Program-made: the position numbers and the translations under genes | Notes under the pieces: model-generated | Databases searched by the model: none | The model's input: only the letters and a program-made list of their open reading frames with translations | Told to the model about the DNA's origin: nothing | In this document: in pieces, positions 33,595-45,274 of the stretch | Position numbering within the stretch: position 1 is the first letter of the stretch | How the letters are laid out: each line of letters begins with the position of its first letter | Source of the DNA: Volvariella volvacea V23 | Lineage: Eukaryota; Basidiomycota; Agaricomycetes; Agaricales; Pluteaceae | Assembly (NCBI GenBank): GCA_000349905.1 | Contig: KB722736.1 | Coordinates: forward strand, 2,988,754-3,052,753 | DNA length: 64,000 nucleotides | Direction of reading: 5' to 3'

Positions 33595-35610
33595 ATGGCA
33601 CGGGCTCCTGAAACTGAAGTTGAAATTGTTGATGATTCCGAAAAGGAAAAAGAAGAATTGCGCCGTCGAGCTCGTCTTCGTGGCAATGCACAAAAACGGC
33701 CACCATGTCGCGTCATCCAGCGCCAAGTAGTGAAAGCAAATGATGTCATTGAACTCACTGACGACGAAAGTGAGAGCTCTTCAACCCCTTCTCCAGGTTA
33801 GCATAATCTGCAACAATTCTGTGTGAATACTTACATTCGCTCAGATAGAGGGTCATTGTTCAGCCAAACCAAACCATCGACAGGTAAATTTTTATGCCCC
33901 CTAACCCGCATGCTTCATTTTCTCAATCTCCCCCAGTTAGTGTGAGCGTGGTAGAAGATATGCAAAGAAACGCACTCTCAATCGACCCGGTCGACCCAAT
34001 CAATGCATCCAATAGTTCGAGTTATATACCAGGCCTGAAACGCTTTGTGTTCGCCGCCGAAAATATTCCGCCCAGACGAGTTGCCTCCACTAGTGTTGCA
34101 TCCAATGACAAGGTCAAAAAGGAGTCGAGATCTGCTCGCGCACCCAAACAGGATTATCTACCAGGTCTCGACCTTCAGCAACTTACGAGGTGTGTTAGTT
34201 GCGAGGTTCAATGGACGACTCGGAAAACGACTGCACATAAATTGGTTCATCTGCGGTCCTGTGCGAAGAAACACTTGTTCACTGAGGAGACTGTGGGCAT
34301 CCTCGTCAAGAAAGAAATTGAAGCTACTGTGCTTAAGTCGGTACTTTCGGCATCCCCCAGGAGAGAAGGGAAGAATTCTGCCCCTCCACAAGGGAAAAGA
34401 GCAACATTTCTCGAGGATGTCTTGCGAGGCAGCAGCTCGAAAAAGTCGAAGCAAGACGATCCTGTTACTGTCAAAAACCTCAAGCAATCTCGCCAGGCCA
34501 TTCTGAATAAAGCTGGCTCGATTTTAGGACCGGCTACAGCAAGGGACCCCGTAGAGAGTTTCCCCACTTGCACGCAAGCGTTGGGCATTCAACCAAGATG
34601 GCAAGACCCACTTTCTCCGCCTAATCTAACTTTTGGCAAGAGCGTTTTAGCCTCCATGGTAGGGGGAAGCAAGCCCTTATTCGATGCTGCTGGAGATGCC
34701 CCCTTTTCAGAACGTTATGCCACTCAAAGTGAACAACCTGTGTCGCTATCACCACCCCAGAGACTCCTGTCTTCACCAGAACCAATGAATTCCACAACAG
34801 TAAGTAATCCAAGATATGGAGGCCAGCAGGACTCATGACAACAGGAAATCACACCCATCCTCATTTCTTACAGCGAAAGCGAGCTTACTCTGGAATTAGC
34901 AGTGAATAGGGGTGCTCAGAAATCATCAGAACTTGCAGCCCTTGCTCTTAAACCCATAGCAGTAGTGTCTCCATCGTCCTCTCCATTCCAGAAAGCATTT
35001 TCTACGATATCCATTCAAAGCGACTCAGAAGCTGATGAAGGTGAAGCCTTTTTGCACTATAACCCATCCTGTGATTCAGCTGCCCCCACCACGCCGACAA
35101 AGTTCGTTGCATTGCCTACAATGCACCTTACTCCAAATGGTGCTCATACCGCGCCATCGAGCATTATTCCAACCCTATCCACGTCACCACCGAGAGACCA
35201 GTTTTATAATTATGCCGCTCAATGCCTTACTCCGTCTAAGCCATCTGGCGGAGTAAGGAAATCCTATAAAACGAAGAAGAGGCAGCAAGAAATCATTATA
35301 GAGTCAGGAAAATCCCCCGGAGCATGGGAAAGTGTTCTCAGAGAGAGGATACTCCACGACGTGGGCCTGTATCACCGTATCCTGCGTTATGAGGTTTACT
35401 CCTTTAGCACAACCAATTAATTCGACGCTGACAACTTCCCTCATTTAGCCTATTCCACTCAATACTTTTGTTGAGATTGTTACTGGTGGGTCTGTATGTT
35501 CACCTAAAGGTAAAACGAAGTTAAGGGGCATACTTGATAAACTAGTCAGTTTTTACTACCAAAAGGTGGAAGCAATGGCTCAACTTTTTGTAGGCTATCA
35601 ACTTCTATGA
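33595..35610 (+). CDS. SLX4: SLX4-like structure-specific nuclease scaffold
   Basis: Probable scaffold and activator of the SLX1 flap/Holliday-junction nuclease. Exons: 33595-33796, 33845-33883, 33937-34799, 34845-35393, 35449-35610; 604 aa. Residue 166 onward has a zinc-finger-like CVSCEVQWTTRKTTAHKLVH with a further C in HLRSCAKKH, resembling the UBZ/SAP-region finger of SLX4 proteins. EIVDD and VIELTDDE near the N-terminus look like SUMO-interacting motifs. The C-terminus (WESVLRERILHDVGLYHRIL, then RYEPIPLNTFVEIV) fits the SLX1-binding helical domain. Most of the rest is disordered. The family call is from memory of fungal SLX4 layout and is less certain than the exon structure. Divergent from KAP120 (252 bp). 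Confidence 0.65.
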
Positions 35611-35716
35611 GACTGAAAGGCAACGATGAGGGAGACTCTAACCCAACATCTGGTTTATTATATTTACATTGATATAATATCCCGTGGAAAAGGAACACGC
35701 CAATAGAATAAAACGT

Positions 35717-37811
35717 CTACTCGAGCGCAACATCAGCTAGCCCAGCAACTTCTATTATACCACCAATAAGGTGCAAACTTCCCGTAGTTAAGACCTGGAC
35801 CGGATCAGTTGTGGTATCTTTTAGTCTGTGGACCTCCCGTAGAGCATGCTCAATCGAGGGAAAAACATGAATGTTGGTCTGAGGAAAGTTAGGAACAATG
35901 GTTGACCAAGCCTCGGCCAGTTCCCGCTGTACCCTCAACGTCGATAGGTCACGTTCAGGGATAGTCATTGTAGTTAAATCTGGTGCATGTGATCATGAGT
36001 ATGTGCGGGATGGGTTGATCCAGTTGCTTACCCCCTTTGAAATGACCATCTGCATACGTAACATTTGTACAGAAGATAACGTGTTCAAAGAAGTTTTCTG
36101 GAGCTTCACTAACACCAAATATTTGCAGCCTTGCGACAATGACGTTGTAGATGGTTGACAAAAATGCTCCACCAGACCTTCCGCTCGTACAGTTGAACAC
36201 CAATACACGTCTAGTACGACTGCTGCAATGAGGAATCGATGGAAAACAAAAAAGTACAAACCTACCTTGAGGTGCCTCTAGATAGACCGACGCCTAAATC
36301 CGCGAACCATTCTGCGCAGCAAGTCAAACTCTCAACTGTGTGTGCACCATCTAAGTACCAAGTTAAGTTCGAATTGCGAGGGTCCACAACTGTCTGGCAA
36401 CGTCCTGGCCACCGGGTGTCCTGCAAACCCTGAATGAAAGACGCAGGGAGAGGATCCGACTGTGCGTCGGTGCCCGTGGACTGAAGGAACGACCTGGCAA
36501 GGNNNNNNNNNNNNNNNNNNNNNNNNNNNNNNNNNNNNNNNNNNNNNNNNNNNNNNNNNNNNNNNNNNNNNNNNNNNNNNNNNNNNNNNNNNNNNNNNNN
36601 NNTGCACAGCAAGCGTAGCATTTTGAATTTGATGCGCTCCGGCCAAACCTATAGCACGATTAGGAAACCCAAATTGCGAACTAAGAGCACCTACCAAGTC
36701 TGAGATCCGAAAGCCCGGGAACTTGAGGTACGACGGTAAAATCAGACGACTGAACCCGTAATTAAAGACGAAGAACACCGGGTGAAAAGCGAAATACCTC
36801 AAGTTCAATGGCTCTCTGGCGGAGCACCTCTAACGCATCATGGGGTTGTTGAACGGTGAAGGCAGGGACACCTTTCTGTTTTCTATCCATAAATGTCAAT
36901 GCTCTCATACGAGCGTTGTACATACCTTGAATATTCCTCCCTTTTGCCAGGCAATTTCTGTAATCGTCCTTCCTAGGACATTCACATGGTCAATTCCGAG
37001 AGCAGTTATTCCGGTTACGAAAGGCTTTGGGACGATATTGGTACTGTCATAAGTACCACCAACCCCCACCTCGAGAACAGTGGCATTTACACCGAGCCTC
37101 AGAAATGAGTGGAACGCCAACAATGTCAAAAAGCGGAAATATCCCGGCATGAGCGATGTCTCAGACAACCGCCTCTGTTCAGAGGAATGAGTTTGGCCCG
37201 GGTCAGGGATTCAGCTACATACGGTTTGGTTTGCTTGGAGGCGATCCCATACTTCGAAAAAATATCTTGTAAACTCGGACTCGGAGATTGGGGAGCCATT
37301 GATGCGTATTCGCTCACGTACGGCAACGAGATGCGGCGAGGTGTATAAGCCTTGAGGTGGTCAACGAGACTGTGGGCTCGAATATGAGGAAGCTCACCAA
37401 TTTTCCAGTCCGGTTTAGTGCGTCTAAGTATCGACTCCGTGAAAGCACTGGCAGAACCCTTGCCCTTGGTTCCCGTTATATGGATGACATTCAGCGCGTT
37501 GAGATCCGCGGGCTACAAGGGCTAGCTCGAGGTGCAGCAGAATGGGGTTGAAGTGCGTGGCTACTCACGGCATAGCCAATCCTCTCCAGGTATTCCAGCA
37601 TTTCGGGGATAGCAAATGCACTAGAACGCCCTCCCGATGCACGAACGGCCTCGAGTGTGGCAGCATTTGACTGCAGGCTGTTCAGGCAGTCAACGGCATC
37701 GGCATACGTGCGGGACGACATTGATCGGCTTGTGATGGGGTGGACGGAGGAGATGGCTGGTCTGTGATAGAGTCTCAAGGCCGATGAGGTGATAAGCCTG
37801 ATTGGGCTCAT
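35717..37811 (-). CDS. MET7: Folylpolyglutamate synthase (spans assembly gap)
   Basis: Adds gamma-linked glutamates to folates, retaining them in cytosol and mitochondria. Exon 1 is 37569-37811; then HITGTKGKGSASAFTESIL (P-loop GTKGKGS), GLYTSPHLVAVRERIRINGS, NATVLEVGVGGTYDSTN, GIDHVNVLGRTITEIAWQKG and, near the end, WYLDGAHTVESL are all family signatures; the stop is at 35717. A 100-N gap (36503-36602) removes part of the central domain. Two in-frame ATGs matter: 37811 opens a basic, Ser/Arg-rich 36-residue presequence ending TSRS, and 37721 (MSSRTYADAV) starts the mature enzyme. This fits dual mitochondrial and cytosolic forms. One acceptor is TCAAG. Divergent from the BRCT gene (185 bp). 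Confidence 0.92.
36503..36602. other. Assembly gap of 100 N
   Basis: A run of exactly 100 undetermined bases inside the FPGS coding region, between the segment ending AHQIQNATLAV and the one starting LARSFLQSTG. The round number suggests a placeholder of unknown true length. The two flanks are the expected consecutive parts of the enzyme, so the join order is right, but up to tens of residues may be missing. Confidence 0.99.
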
Positions 37812-37996
37812 CACTTCTCTTTCTGCCAACTTTTAATTTTCCAATTTTCGTGTTCGCGTTAAAATTCCCATTTAAGTCACGTGCCTCACGCGTCGCCAGA
37901 CACGCTGTTGCCACCCTCGTGAGCGCATTTGCTCTCAGACTCGGATTTGTACATTTTCTTGTAAATATTGTCTCTTCCTTACAGCACGGTCTTCAT

Positions 37997-38922
37997 ATGG
38001 AACTCTACTTTCCTGTCATTTCCAAGCCTTCGTCTCTCCGCACCGCCAAAAAAGACGCCAAGAACAGACAGAGTGTCAAGTTTCATCCCTATGACCGGCC
38101 GAGCAGCAAGTCGGAAAAGCCGCCAATCGAGCAAATAGCTGCACCGAGCGGGAGGTAAGCCCTTATAGCGAAGGTCCCGGTAGTAGGTGTATAGCTTTTG
38201 CATCAAGGTTCTGGGAACCCCACCATGATGGCAGCGCAAGCGATCTCTCCAACAACGCGTTAACGAGGCATATCCTGAAAACGCTTTCCGACAAATCGAA
38301 CCCAATTACGCACTCCGACATTGCCCAGCGAACGGGTGAGTAGCACCCATCTGTCCTTCTCTTTGTCCTAACGCTGGCCGGCTAGAGCACATTTACTCCA
38401 CTAGCACTGGCCACCAGGTGGCTGAGGGCCGTCGTCGCATTCAGTATGTCGAGCTCGAAAAGGACAAGCGCAAGACGCAAATGAAGGCAGCCGTGGAGGG
38501 TTGTGAGGACAATTCGCATATCCTGCGGGGGGTTCGTGCGTACATCAGCGGATATCTCGAGAACACGACCGATCTTGAATTGAGGCGAATCATTACGCGA
38601 GCCGGTGGAGAGATTTTGTGAGATGTCCTTCTAATTACGTTTAACTGTAAGCCTGCTCACCAAGCACTGGCACCCCACACCGCGTAGATGGACAGCATCG
38701 GGTTGTACTCACATCATAACGTCACGACATCTGAGTGGATCAAAGACCCAGAAACTTCTTGTAGCAAACCCGAGCAAGAGGATCCATGTTGTGAGGCCCG
38801 AGTGGGTGATGGACAGCATCAAGACAGGAAAACGGCTTAATGAGCGTCGATACACCGTCCTTAGAGATGAATCGGTTCAAAATCTGTATCAAATGCTCAG
38901 TACTGGGAGTGGGAGCAACTAA
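37997..38922 (+). CDS. Single-BRCT-domain protein
   Basis: Exons: 37997-38154, 38208-38335, 38386-38617, 38697-38922; 247 aa. Residues about 145-235 form one BRCT domain: ILRGVRAYISGYLENTTDLE, RRIITRAGGEI, CTHIITSRHLSGSKTQK, and VVRPEWVMDSIKTGKRL with the conserved Trp. This spacing resembles the Rev1-type BRCT, but no polymerase domain follows. The N-terminal part is basic (TAKKDAKNRQSVKFHPYD) and could bind DNA. A phospho-peptide or DNA-end reader in repair is the natural guess. The fourth exon must start after the ACAG at 38696 to keep the CTHIIT strand in frame; the nearer TAG at 38688 does not. The second acceptor is TCAAG. Confidence 0.78.
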
Positions 38923-39196
38923 ATTTGAATGTGATACCTTCGTTGTATACCGTATGCAATCACCTCTTGGGCGTCGTGTGATGCAGACTGCATAGGGCCA
39001 TGGCCTGCAGAGCTTTGGCGGTGTCGTGGTGGTGGTTCCCACGACTCGCGCTCTAACAAGGGCATATGTTGGCTGAGGTGCGTTTGCTGGTTAGGCTTTG
39101 AGCTTGGCAACTACCGCACAAGAACTGGCCGTGGCACCTCCACGCTCGTCGAGCACACCGCTTGGGCAAGACCCTGTAATCCGCTGAGCGACACCC

Positions 39197-42100
39197 ATGA
39201 ACATCTTCACTCCCCATCACGTGCAATTGCTCAACGCTTGCTATCCACCCACCTCTGCTCTGCCAACGGCAGGCCCCAGTTACTTGCCCAATTCCCAAGA
39301 ATTAAGTCGTCTTACATACCATGCGTACGTCTCCAACTTGCTCCCTTATTCGTCCTCAGCGAATCTCTCCGCAGCTCCAATCACCCGAGCAAGCTATCCA
39401 AACTAGCAGCTGAGCTCGAGAAGCGGGTCAAGAATGAGTGCAAGAAGGCCCGAGCAGGGAATGCCAGAGCGAGGCCGTTGAGTCTCTTCCCAATATAAGC
39501 CCATTTGTTATTCATCCTTGCCGATCCTTTCAGCTCGTTGCTCATAAGTCTTGCCATACTGCGCGCTCTGGCAATGGAATGCAGGCGCGATATTGCCCTG
39601 TTATCATCGTCTTTGATGGCGTCAGTCCGTGTGACCGTTGGTGGGTTGCCAGATGATCTGGAGGTAGTGGCAAGAGCCGCCAGTCTCGTGCGTATCGATG
39701 TAGCTCTGGTAATTTGCGAGTAATCATTCCTCGACCCAATGCTTGCAGTTCACTTCCTGGACTACTTATACCGATGGGCATGTCGTTGGCGCAGATGCTG
39801 CAATTACAGAGGACTATATCGCAACATTGGGCCTGTTTGCCGGCTTAAGTCGGAGCGAACATGTCGACCAAGAGACTAGGAATAGGTAGGTGCCTCGGTA
39901 TAATCACTTGTCATTACTCAAGGTCGCCGCCACTCCATTGTAGGACAAGGCTGATTGGCCTGGCAGCGCTAACGGGCTCAATTAGTTCCGAGGCATTGTA
40001 TAACGACTCCATTAAATTTCGGGAACAAGTCAAGACTATCATGAAACCCCTCTTGGATATCATATTCAAGGCACCTCTTGACACTTTGGATGACCAGTGA
40101 GTCGCTGACTGCTTCACATACTGGAAGTGTGGGTCTGATCTCCTTGTTCAGAGCGATTTCAGTCAAGGAAGCACCCATCTCGCCATATCTCTCTGGTTTC
40201 CGCACCAGACCTGCCCTGGAACGACGTGCAGCCTCAATCCACGTTCACATCGATGGCGAGAAGGGGCCTTCGTTGTCTGATGTAGCCAATGCTGCTCTAC
40301 ATGCCCTGTATTGCTTGCTAGACCACGCAAGCAGTCCTCAGCTAGCCTATGTTGTGCAATCTTCCTGCGATAACTTGGATGACCTCGATACCTGGATCCA
40401 ACTCAACCATTGTTGCTGGTACGCGAGTAAAATAGCCGAATGGTCTCAGTACCAAAATCGTCAAGCTATCCCAACCTTGCTAGTTGATCGTCTGGTTGGC
40501 CACCCGGAATCACATCCATCGTCCCCACGCAACCTAGCACTAACTGCAATGATTTCGACCGTTTTCAATTCACCCATTCCGTTCTCCAGTCTTTCCACGT
40601 CTGAAATTTTGGCCAATCTTCTCAATCTGATGATTCGGTGGACGAGTGTTGACGCTGATGAAGCACCTCTCACTGGGTTGGTTGATTGCATCGCATCATT
40701 GGGTCGGCACGTCTATTATTCCGACCAAATTGTGGACCTTGCAGTAAGCTGTGATACCCTCATATTTCTTCACGTTTCTTAACACACAGCCAGGGAGAGC
40801 TTGTTGGTCGTTTAGTGGCCGTGGAAATGCAAGGAGTCCTCACCAAAGGCAAACCTGGTTTTATGCAAACTCGCGCAAAGGCTATTCGTTGTCTGACAGC
40901 AAGTCTTTTGGGCCTCTTGCGCGCTGCGAACAGAAATGATCCGACTAGTCACTCGATGGACATGCATCATCGAACGGGTTCTGCCTCTCCACGAACGTCA
41001 ATGGATACACCCAATAAAACCCACGCGGACCCCCGTGCCTACCGCCGGACCCATGTTCCGCCAGACGTCTGGCAGGATACACTGAGTTTAATTTGCGATA
41101 CAGACCAGTCCGTACGCGCAGATTACTTCAAGGCCTTGATTTTCTATGTTGAAAATGAGATGCCAAAACATGAACCTGCTGCCGGAAAAGTCACAGGGAG
41201 GTCCACCAGTCCATTTCATTATACGACGAATGGCGCCTTGGTTCTGCATCCAGGAGATCACGAGTGCAAGCTGCTTCACGCTATACACGCATATACTTTC
41301 GTCCTGGCGACCTCTACCGAATTGGGCTTGATCTCGGGCTCGTCGCCCTCTCGCTCCCCTTCTCAAACGTTCCAAGACGATTCAGCGATTGCAAGGGCAG
41401 GAGAGCAAACAAGCCCGGAGGTCTATCTGTCCGACAGGTCCGGATCTCCTGGGCACTCGCAACAGGGCCGACGCTCTGTATTAGTGACACAATCGCGATC
41501 CCGCAAGGTGTCAGTTGTCCAACAGTTACTGGACCGAGCACCCTCCCGCATTTCAGGAAATACGACAGCATCAATTATAGATTATTCCTATATCTTCGAT
41601 ATCATTGTCACACTTCTTCACCAGATGCCAGTACGAGGGTTCCTTACTAGCATCCCCATGATCCTGGCACTTGATGCGGCTGCACGCACACACGATGCAA
41701 ATGATGTCATGACAATGCAACGCGCCCAAACTATTAGAGAGCTGATAGCTAAAACATGGTTGACTATTGCCCAGATCTGGAACTGCGTTGAGCTTATAGA
41801 GGCTGTTGAACAGGTTCGTAACATATGCCTTGTATAGAGTTTATTGTCTAACCAGCTGTTTATCGATAGGCTTTATCTATTCTTCCTAGATCTACAGTCG
41901 TTCCTAATGCCTCACGTCTCAAATCGCACACATCACCGGATGTTGCCCACTCCGACAGCGGAAGCATTGAGTCCTGGGCTGGTATAAGCTCTGAAATAGC
42001 ACTGTCAATGATTACATCAAACTCTGCTGTCCAGCACGCCACAGGCATGGATCGCGAAGGTTTACTCCGTCGTTTATCGAGCAGATGGTCGCCTAACATG

Positions 42101-42625
42101 GCACTTAGAGACTGTGAGTTTTTCCTCCCTGATTATTGTAAGGTCCGGGGAATGACGGATGGCTTGTTTGAATCTTTATTGCTTGATGATTGCAACCAAA
42201 TCCTCCTTAATATCGCAGCAGCAGAAAGGTCGTCTGGTTTTGATTTCAAGTTATACGGGGATGGCGTTTCGCCACTACTCAAGATCTCTCCAGCTCTGAT
42301 GCAAATTGAGAACAAATCATTACAGAGCCTCGCTCGTTCTACGAAGGGTGTTGGGGTCACGGACCTGAGGGAGGCCCTAGAAGGTCGAAGTAGTATGTCT
42401 AATCCAAATCTCGGCCGTCCACCTTCTCTATCCACCCTTGATCATACGTCCTCTATGGGTGGAGAGCTCAACAGGCTCACACAAACTCGGTCTAGATCGA
42501 GGGCCAAAAAGCGAGCAGCACCTGGCACTGGTGAAGTTCGTGATGTACTTAACCGGCTCGGTATTGGCAAGGCAAATGGGAGTTTATTGAAAGCGTCTTT
42601 GCCAAGCAATCAAAAATCGGGGTGA
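39197..42625 (+). CDS. EFR3: EFR3, plasma-membrane PI4-kinase anchor
   Basis: Palmitoylated or basic-patch peripheral protein that anchors the Stt4/PI4KIIIalpha-Ypp1 complex at the plasma membrane. It opens MNIFTPHHVQLLNACYPPTS, the family N-terminus with a membrane-proximal Cys. First exons are 39197-39324, 39375-39476 and 39534 onward; the ARAR|P-SLLISLAILRALAMECRR junction is restored by the second intron. HEAT/ARM-like helices continue through VIFNSPIPFSSLSTSEILA-type segments, and a long Ser-rich linker (RSPSQTFQDD...) precedes IIDYSYIFDIIVTLLHQMPV. The C-terminus is basic (SRAKKRAA) and ends NRLGIGKANGSLLKASLPSN. Later exon ends were not all fixed. Convergent with VPS52 across 170 bp. 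Confidence 0.87.
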
Positions 42626-42795
42626 TGGTTACTTTGTAAATGTTCTTTACAACTGTCGCACATTATAATGTTCTAACTAATCTTTCGTTGATACCTCATT
42701 TAATTGTTCGTATAGCATGTTCCTGACGTCATTCATTGGACATCAATTAGGGTATAGATCGTTGTAAAATGGGGAGGGCACAAGTAATGCTACAA

Positions 42796-45134
42796 TTATC
42801 GGCTCGCTTTGTTGTGACCAGCAGATATTACCTTCCTCTTGGCTTCTTCCTTCAAATTTGACCAATAAGCGACCTCCTGTTGTGACTTCGGGTGAGCAGA
42901 TAGGTGTGTTCCCTATTGCTGGATCATTACAAACACGTAGCGCGGAATATCACAGCTGTCACATACACTTAAACCATGAAGAACGGTATCACAAATCGTG
43001 GCCTGCAGCATGGCCTTGGCGACAGTCTCCCTTGTTTGCTCAACGTGCTTCATAATAAGTTTCATCAACTCTTGTCGTAAGCGAAGCAAGCTACATAGTC
43101 ATTAGGCGTTGGACTGGATCACAGTAAGAATGACGGTATCGACTTGCTTGGAAAATATCATTGTTTCTTCCTCATGGCTTGTCAAACCAATGAACGCGTT
43201 GAAGAGGGCTGTGTACTTATTGCAGATCTGGTAGGAACCAAACATTGCAAAGGTGAAGGAGGGAAGGAATGAAAGGAGCTCACCTCAGACACGACACTAT
43301 CGGTTATCGACGATGTACGGCTGAAATAGCTTAGAGACCCCCCCTCAGCCAGTTTCTTGAGTGCCTCAATATGCTCGGACATGGTCTTTTGGAAGATCGG
43401 CCACATCTGAATTCGGAGGGCGTACACAAATGTCTCCACAGGGGGAGAACTACGTTTTTGTATTTCTGTTGCTACATCCTCGGTTAGCCTGATCATGGTT
43501 AAGAGAGGTACTGTTGGGGGAGTTGGGTCTAATGTCGACCGCAGGAACGCCTTGGAAAGCTAGTCAGATGGAGGAAGGGGGAAGCATATGGGTTACCCAC
43601 CTGTGTATATTCCAAAACTGGGTCGAAGATTTGCTTCCAAATTGAGTCCAAGTTTGCTTTGTCCTGCTTCGTAGCGTTCGCTGATTGTGCAATTATTGGG
43701 ACAGGATTGCTGACAGCCCTTGGTGTCGCAAGCTCAGATCCCGAAATTGAACGAGAATCTTGAAACGAGGTTCGTTCTGGTGACAAAAGCGCAGTCGGAG
43801 AGAGCGATGAATTCGCAATATCCGAGCAAGAGGACGGAGGCAAGAAAAATTCGGCGATAAAAGCATATTCTGAAGTTGCATTGTCCATAAAAACAAGAAG
43901 CAATGATCGCCACAGTGCTTCGAGTGGTTCTTTCTATGTAAAAATTTTAGTCTCAACTCTTGCTCTGAAAGATTGACTGACATGATTTCTGTCATCTGCC
44001 ATGTAGGACAAAGTAACACCAGGACCATCAATGGAAGCATGCGCTAATCTTTGGGGGTCGATGGGAGATTCCTCTTTGGCTGTTATCAGTGTAAATTTCT
44101 CGATTGTCCGTGCCTGTCTGGGCGGTCAGCATACACGATGTTTAAGCATATAACCAAGCTACCTTGACTGCGGTCAAACTGCGAGCATAACGACGAAAGC
44201 CAGTCTCATAGTATACCCGTGCCGCCCCAATGTAAGACCTCTGCAGCTCTTGAGCAACATTAGGGGCCTGTCGTTGCAAAAACGAAAATAATGGTGCATA
44301 TTTCAGGATGATGGAAGTTTGCATCACTTGCATATTGGTCGTTACGCTGCTGCGAATGGGCTGGAACAATGCAAGGAAAAATGACCGCAGTTTTGTGGCA
44401 GCCTTCCAGCCAGTGAGAGTTGGAACTAGAAGAACAGTTGATTTTTGACACAAACCACGATTCTCAGGCCCTCTGCAACCTCGCTCAGGTCCCGGGCAGC
44501 TTTAACCCGCGTACGAGATTTGACAGTCTCCATTCGCCTCTCGAAATCTTCGATAGCTTCGTTCCATTGTTCGCTAACTTCCGTATCAAGGATAGTCTTT
44601 GCCAGCGAGGGGGGTATCGTAAGATCAGTAATCAAGTTTGAGAGCGGTTTCTCTATGCGCTAAACCAGGCAGCAAATCAGCTAGGACTACATACCAACAC
44701 AAGGAGGATCGCTGCTTACTCGCCTGCTCCTCAACCTATTATCAATATCCTTGCTCCGGTCCTGCAACTCAGATATTTGACCTGATACGGCAGATAAATC
44801 CTTCTGGAACGTGGATAGGAAGGACTCGAGCGAGTCGAGGAGATTAACGCTAGTCTGGGTAAAAACGGCACTCAGACCCAAGAGTGGCGAGCAAAGAAGG
44901 CCAAAACTCACTTGGACTTGCTCATGCAGTTCCACGAACTCCCTTGCTTTATTATGGTCTGGTGGCATCAAAGAAACATGTGAGAGGTGTCAGCGCTCGG
45001 AAGGGTCGAGAGGGTGTGACCCACAGAAGGCCTCTGGTTGTTGGTCGTTCGGGCGGGTCTGCTCTAAGTTGTATCTTGATACATCCGCATTGCACTCGAG
45101 CAGCAGAGAGCTTACCATGATGGGCAGTATCCAT
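42796..45134 (-). CDS. VPS52: VPS52 (GARP subunit), 5' end apparently missing
   Basis: Subunit of the GARP/EARP tether for endosome-to-Golgi vesicles. Recognised blocks in order: FAGDLQSRTLLFMDTAHH, NKAREFVELHEQVQ, SLESFLSTFQKDLSAVSGQI, ELQDRSKDIDNRLRSRR, IEKPLSNLI-type region, the central coil, then LLRLRQELMKLIMKHVEQTR and EVAYWSNLKEEAKRK at the end (stop 42796-42798). The intron at 43091-43147 has a perfect GC donor (GCAAGT); only this choice gives IFSNLLRLRQEL. Upstream of FAGDLQ the open frame ends within about 60 bp, and the next gene stops at 45275, leaving no room for the roughly 100 N-terminal residues I expect. The first available ATG is 45134; coding sequence without ATG extends to about 45161 or beyond. 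Confidence 0.8.
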
Positions 45135-45274
45135 GAATAATAGAGTGCGCGATTGCAGGTCGCCTGCAAATGAAATTATGCACGTGAACGCTTGAAGTCC
45201 ATTCAATGGCTGTCAAGTACGTACACGGCGAGCAAATAGGGGTGATATAAAGTACGTGTATGTATGTATTGTAG

